From Schistocephalus solidus (taxonomy: Eukaryota > Platyhelminthes > Cestoda > Diphyllobothriidea > Diphyllobothriidae), in contig WEDG01004201.1 of NCBI GenBank assembly GCA_017591395.1, positions 39,397 through 103,396 on the forward strand: 64,000 nt of DNA, given 5' to 3'. Within the stretch, counting starts at the first letter, position 1. Every line of letters starts with the position of its first letter. A program made the position numbers and the translations under genes. Of the stretch, positions 59,959 to 64,000 are shown piece by piece. Below the pieces are notes generated by a model. The model worked only from the letters and a program-made list of their open reading frames with translations, ran no database searches and was not told the DNA's origin.

Positions 59959-59961
59959 CGA

Positions 59962-59994
<33 letters not shown>

Positions 59995-60014
59995 GGAGGA
60001 GGAGGAGGAGGAGG
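59959..60014 (+). repeat. (GGA)n microsatellite
   Basis: About 17 uninterrupted GGA units preceded by an imperfect GA-rich run, downstream of the transporter. Confidence 0.95.
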
Positions 60015-60019
60015 ACGGC

Positions 60020-60945
60020 ACTTACATGTGCGTTTGGGTAATTGTGATATTAGTCACAAGGAAGTGTAACAGCGTAGCAGTTTTGGCAGTACGTGTCCTA
60101 GGATGTCCTGGCAGCAAGGTATGACAGTGAGAACTAACTCCATATCGAAACTGTCATTCCAAAAATTTTAAAGAAAAGCGTCCCACAGTCACCATGACAA
60201 GCATACAAGTAAATAAGTTGGTAGAGTAAAAATCGGTTTACATAACAGCGTATGGCTATCATGGAGACATGTCGGGTCTTGGTTTCCTGATTTCTACCTT
60301 TTTTGTAAGATATCATGTCAGAAATGGTAATACATGTCGGTAAGATGCCGATAAGTAAGGAAGCCGGAAGCCACAGCGCATGGGCGAGTTATTTGAAATG
60401 AAGGGGACGGATACCATCCTGCCGAATTTGATCATCAAATTGCTTGACTACCGTGGAATATCAGTGTACTAAATATAGGCCAGAAGCAGACAAAACCATG
60501 CGAAGGATGCGTCTTAAAATGGGGATATCCTTCGTAAGCAAAGCAGGAAAATTCAGAGGGGAAGGGTACAGAAGGAGAGAAAAAGAATGCAGGCGTTTGC
60601 AGATTTCCGATTGCCAAGACGGGAAAAACTGAGTACAAACTGAAAAGTAATCTGAGAAAGAGAAGTTGCGCACTGCAACATAATTATTGAAGACATGTAG
60701 GGTCTACGCAGTGTTTGTACTCAGAGCAGTACAGTAACCAGGTTTAATACCGGGTTGTAAGAAAAGAAAGTAAACACACGTGGGAGGAATTAATTATGCA
60801 CAGACCTTCTCGTTGTTGTCTCAGGCAGCAGTGGTCACTGGCGATGTCAGAGCTAGTGTGGACTTCGTCCAGTCAGGCCTGAGCTAGAGAGAGCGAGACC
60901 GGTCTAGGTTTACTAGGTTTACGGAGCTTGCTCATGTGTTGTTCA
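60020..60945. other. Gene-free stretch before the lectin-like exon
   Basis: No upstream exon of the C-type lectin-like gene could be found. Frames near 60435-60673 are overlapping, basic or hydrophobic, and carry no domain signature. Confidence 0.4.
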
Positions 60946-60946
60946 G

Positions 60947-61074
60947 GTGTTGTATCTTGCGTGGAAGAAATGATGAGCAATGTGTGTTGATGCAAACTCG
61001 TGCCTCAGTCCTCGGCCAATGGGCAGATGAGGTTTGCACGAAAAAACTGGGCTACATTTGCGAGGCGAATCCAG
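60947..61074 (+). CDS. Exon encoding the C-terminal half of a C-type lectin-like domain
   Basis: Bounded by TGTGTTGTTCAG and a strong GTGAGT donor. The frame reads RNDEQCVLMQ, GQWADEVC and KKLGYICE, reproducing the end of C-type lectin-like domains: Cys, about 12 residues, W-x-D, Cys, then [YF]ICE. These domains bind sugars, proteins or ice, often outside the cell. The usual WND triplet is WAD here, losing the Asn that helps bind calcium and sugar, so classical carbohydrate binding is doubtful (inference). Both ends are in phases that require neighbouring exons, but none was found in the window. It could belong to a separate downstream gene or be an orphaned exon. Confidence 0.6.
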
Positions 61075-61390
61075 GTGAGTGTTTCCTCCCACGCCACAGA
61101 ATGCTCTATCAGCGTTGCCCCAGTGTTTCGCTGTTATTTTCTTGCACGGCATCTTCGTGCACTCACCTCTGGTACGCTGCTTTGAACGGGTGGGGGTGGG
61201 AGGTGGTATATTTCGGTCTAACTCTCTTTTCTGCAGACTGAACTAACATGATATTGGTCAACATCTTTCTTCAAAGTTTAAAGCAAAAACTCACTCACAG
61301 ACGCATTCCAAGGAATAACTAAACCTGGCCGCATTAAGCAGGCACGTTTGGTTACTAAAATTTAGCGTTCTTCGCAAGGCGTGTGTCTTT

Positions 61391-61391
<1 letters not shown>

Positions 61392-61464
<73 letters not shown>
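61392..61464. repeat. (TG)n microsatellite
   Basis: About 36 uninterrupted TG units directly upstream of the RTE-like LINE. The poly-Cys-Val and poly-Thr-His frames here are artefacts. Confidence 0.98.
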
Positions 61465-61466
<2 letters not shown>

Positions 61467-62101
61467 GTGAGTTAGGGGGCAGCACCACACAGCTTGCATT
61501 TGGTCGCTCCATTTGTCTCATACAGGTGGTGAATGCTCCTGTGGCCGCCTCTAACTGGTACCCAACTCTCACCTGTGGCTCCTCGAAGTTGGGTTCTTCC
61601 CAGCGGCCACACCCCGGGCAACCGTCACGACCGGCGGGCTAAACCAGGTGAGGGTCTCCGGTGTTGTGTGTGCCTCCACATCCGGTATGTCTGACTCCCG
61701 AACTTCCCATCTCTCCCCTCTCGAAAAAGTCCTACGGTGGGGGGCGACAGCAACCCCGTAGGCGGCCCAGACTAACTCGGGTCGTTCTTCCACTAAACCA
61801 AAACCGTGACCCATAGTGGAGTTCGGCAGCCGTCTGGGATGTCCGAGCAGCCCTATTTAGGGATAGCACTGCTTGCCTCCTCGCGGAGGAAGGGGCTAGA
61901 AAATGTGCCCTAAAAAAATGCTGGTTCTCACGTCTTCTGCAGCCGGCCGCGGCTCGCAGATCGCAAACTACGCGGTCGTAAAAACTCAAACAAACAACAA
62001 TACCCCCGTCCTCATCCCCCTCGCCATACTCTCCAGGCTGATCGGGTGAGTCCACTCACAATAGCAGCCTGGAATGTTCGTTCCCTTTTAGACAATCCTA
62101 G

Positions 62102-62878
62102 AGCAACCGGCCGGAACGGCGGACGGCGCTAGTCGCTCGGGAACTGGCGCGCTACAAGGTGGACATTGCTGCTCTCAGCGAGACCCGATTCTCTGAGCAG
62201 GGTCAGCTGGAGGAGGTGGGGGCCAGCTACACCTTCTTCTGGAGCGGCCGGCCAAAGGCAGAGCGACGCGACGCTGGTGTTGCCTTTGCCATCCGTAACG
62301 ACATCGTGGGACGTCTGCCCTGTCTGCCGCAGGGTATCAATGATCGCCTAATGAGCCTCCGCCTACCTCTTCGGGGAGACCAGTTCGCCACCATCATCAG
62401 CGCCTACGCTCCCCCAATGACGAGCTCTGATGCGGCGAAGGACCAATTCTACGAGGACCTGCACGCCTTGCTGGCGACTGTGCCGAAAGAGGACAAGTTA
62501 ATTGTCCTTGGTGACTTCAATGCCCGCGTCGGGACGGACCACGCTGCCTGGCATGGAGTGCTGGGTCCCCACGGTCTGGGTAGCTGCAACGCTAACGGCC
62601 TCCTTCTTCTGCGCACGTGTGCGGAACACCGTCTCCTGCTGTCCAACACCTTCTTCCGCCTTCCGACGCGGGAGAAGGCCACGTGGATGCACCCTCGGTC
62701 GCGGCGCTGGCATCTGCTGGACTATGTTCTCGTCCGGAGGCGAGATCGACAGGACGTGCTGGTAACCAAGGCGATCCGCGATGCCGATGGTTGGACAGAT
62801 CACCGCCTCGTCATCTCCCAGATGAGGCTCCGACTGCAACCCCGACGAAGGCCCCAAGGTAAAGAGGCCGCCATGTAA
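62102..62878 (+). pseudogene. RTE endonuclease domain
   Basis: Open for 258 codons. Motifs in order are [11 protein letters not shown] (catalytic Glu), [21 protein letters not shown] (metal-binding DFN), LLDYVLVRR and DGWTDHRLV (the SDH-type catalytic His). All main endonuclease motifs are kept. The N-terminal [11 protein letters not shown] motif is encoded just upstream (62067-62100) in another frame, so a 1-nt indel near 62100 separates it. The frame ends at a TAA that coincides with an intron-like GTAAGT. Confidence 0.85.
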
Positions 62879-62925
62879 GTTAAATACTCTTTATTAAATT
62901 TGCCTGCTCACTGTTTTTGATTTCA

Positions 62926-64000
62926 GCAACCAAATAACCGAGAAACTGGAGGACCTGCATGCTCCAGATGATAACGATACCGTGGAGACACGATGGTGTC
63001 AACTGCGAAATGTCATCCAGTCCACCGCCCTCGATGTACTCGGACGCGCACACCGTCGACACTCAGGACTGGTTTTGACGACAATGACGCCGACATCAGC
63101 AACTTACCGCGGAGAAGAATAGACTACACAAAGCCTCATGGACCTTCGGACTGACGCCACCAAAGCAGCCTTTTTCAGATGCCGGCGCCTTGTACAACAA
63201 CGGCTGCGGGAGATGCAGGATGCCTGGATGATCCGAAAGGCTGAGAAATCCAGGGTATGCGGACCGCAATGAAATGAAAACTTTTTCAAAGCCATCAAGG
63301 CCATCTACGGCCCGTGTATCAAGGGTCCGCACCGCTGCTCAGCTCTGATGGGACAACACTGCTGACAGAGAAATCGCAAATTCTGAAGCGCTGGGCCGAG
63401 CACTTCAGAAGTGTCCTTAATGCTCATCAGCCATCTCCGATGCTGCCATTGACCGGCTCCCTCAAGTGGACACGAACAATGACCTAGATCTGCCGCCTTC
63501 CCTACCAGAAACCATCCGGGCCGTGCAGCAGATTTCCAGCGGTAAAGCACCGGGATCCGACGCAATCCCACCGGAAGTCTACAAGCACGGTGGGCCCCGG
63601 CTGATGGCAGAACTCACAACACTTTTCCAGGAGATGTGGCGCCAAGGACAAGTTCCTCAGGATTTCAAAGACGCGACCATCGTCCATCTCTACAAACGGA
63701 AGGGAAACCGGCAACTCTGCGAGTAATCACAGAGGCATCTCGTTGCTCACATCGCCGGGAAGATCTTCGCCCGTATCCTTATCAATCGTCTTAACGGTCA
63801 TCATGGAGCAGGGCCTGCTCCCCGGAAAGCCAATGTGGCTTCCGCCGACACCGCGGGACAACCGATATGATCTTCGCCGCCCGCCAGCTACAAGAGAAGT
63901 GTCAGGAGATGCGAACTCACCTTTTACACTACCTTCGTGGATCTAACGAAAGCCTTTGACACGGTGAATCGTGACGGACTGTGGAAAGTCGCAGAAATTT
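62926..64000 (+). pseudogene. RTE linker and reverse transcriptase (frameshifted)
   Basis: Segments in different frames read EKLEDLHAPD and RWCQLRNVIQSTALDVLGRA, then RLREMQDAWMIRKAE, then SSGKAPGSDAIPPEVYKHGG and DATIVHLYKRKGNRQLCE (63466-63726). After another shift comes FVDLTKAFDTVNRDGLWK at the window edge, which is RT motif A with Asp intact. An extra T in a T run near 63072 and an extra T after CTCTGCGAG near 63723 are two of the frame breaks. The YxDD motif lies beyond the window. Confidence 0.85.

Larger units (their letters stand above)
61466..64000 (+). mobile_element. RTE-like LINE, cut by the window end
   Basis: A GC-rich 5' region (61466-62045), endonuclease (62050-62878), linker (62926-63430) and reverse transcriptase (from about 63430) follow each other on the plus strand. 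Base composition is clearly richer in G+C than the flanks. Protein phrases match the endonuclease-reverse transcriptase family common in flatworm genomes (RTE clade, recalled rather than searched). Several 1-nt frameshifts show it is not intact. The 5' boundary is uncertain. Confidence 0.85.

Noticed and set aside
61390..61642. Frames of poly Thr-His and poly Cys-Val
   Set aside because: By-products of the (TG)n microsatellite.

Overview
The window looks like gene-poor, repeat-rich DNA from an animal, most likely a flatworm. My best guess is a diphyllobothriid-type tapeworm (inference). The evidence is eukaryotic GT-AG introns, decayed CR1-like and RTE-like LINEs, Penelope-like elements (PLEs) with GIY-YIG endonucleases, tRNA-derived SINEs, degenerate TTAGGG-like blocks and long microsatellites. 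I see no bacterial operons, rRNA, CRISPR array or intact functional tRNA.

Region 1 (1-34.3 kb) holds no host gene that I can support. It is a graveyard of mobile DNA: a full-length but decayed CR1-like LINE (1-2.85 kb), an inverted ORF1 copy (3.1-3.66 kb), a LINE 3' end (10.1-11.1 kb), a minus-strand LINE (11.9-13.6 kb), a PLE between ~365-bp inverted arms (21.9-24.06 kb), a second PLE fragment (28.3-28.9 kb), and several anonymous repeat families that recur across the window.

Region 2 (34.9-59.7 kb) carries the one well-supported host gene. It is a plus-strand SLC6/NSS sodium-coupled transporter that I could assemble from eleven exons. All exons have GT-AG boundaries and matching phases, and together they encode 561 residues, 12 predicted membrane segments and the stop codon, with an AATAAA signal after it. 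The 5' exon with the start codon was not found. The protein resembles bacterial-type NSS proteins more than animal neurotransmitter transporters. Introns range from 170 bp to 5.6 kb and hold MITE-like elements, inverted SINEs, a ~430-bp ATC microsatellite, and an insertion that duplicated a splice donor within a 41-bp repeat.

Region 3 (59.7-64 kb) contains one exon with the C-terminal half of a C-type lectin-like domain (60947-61074), a long TG microsatellite, and a GC-richer RTE-like LINE. The LINE has a recognisable endonuclease and a frameshifted reverse transcriptase that runs off the window end.
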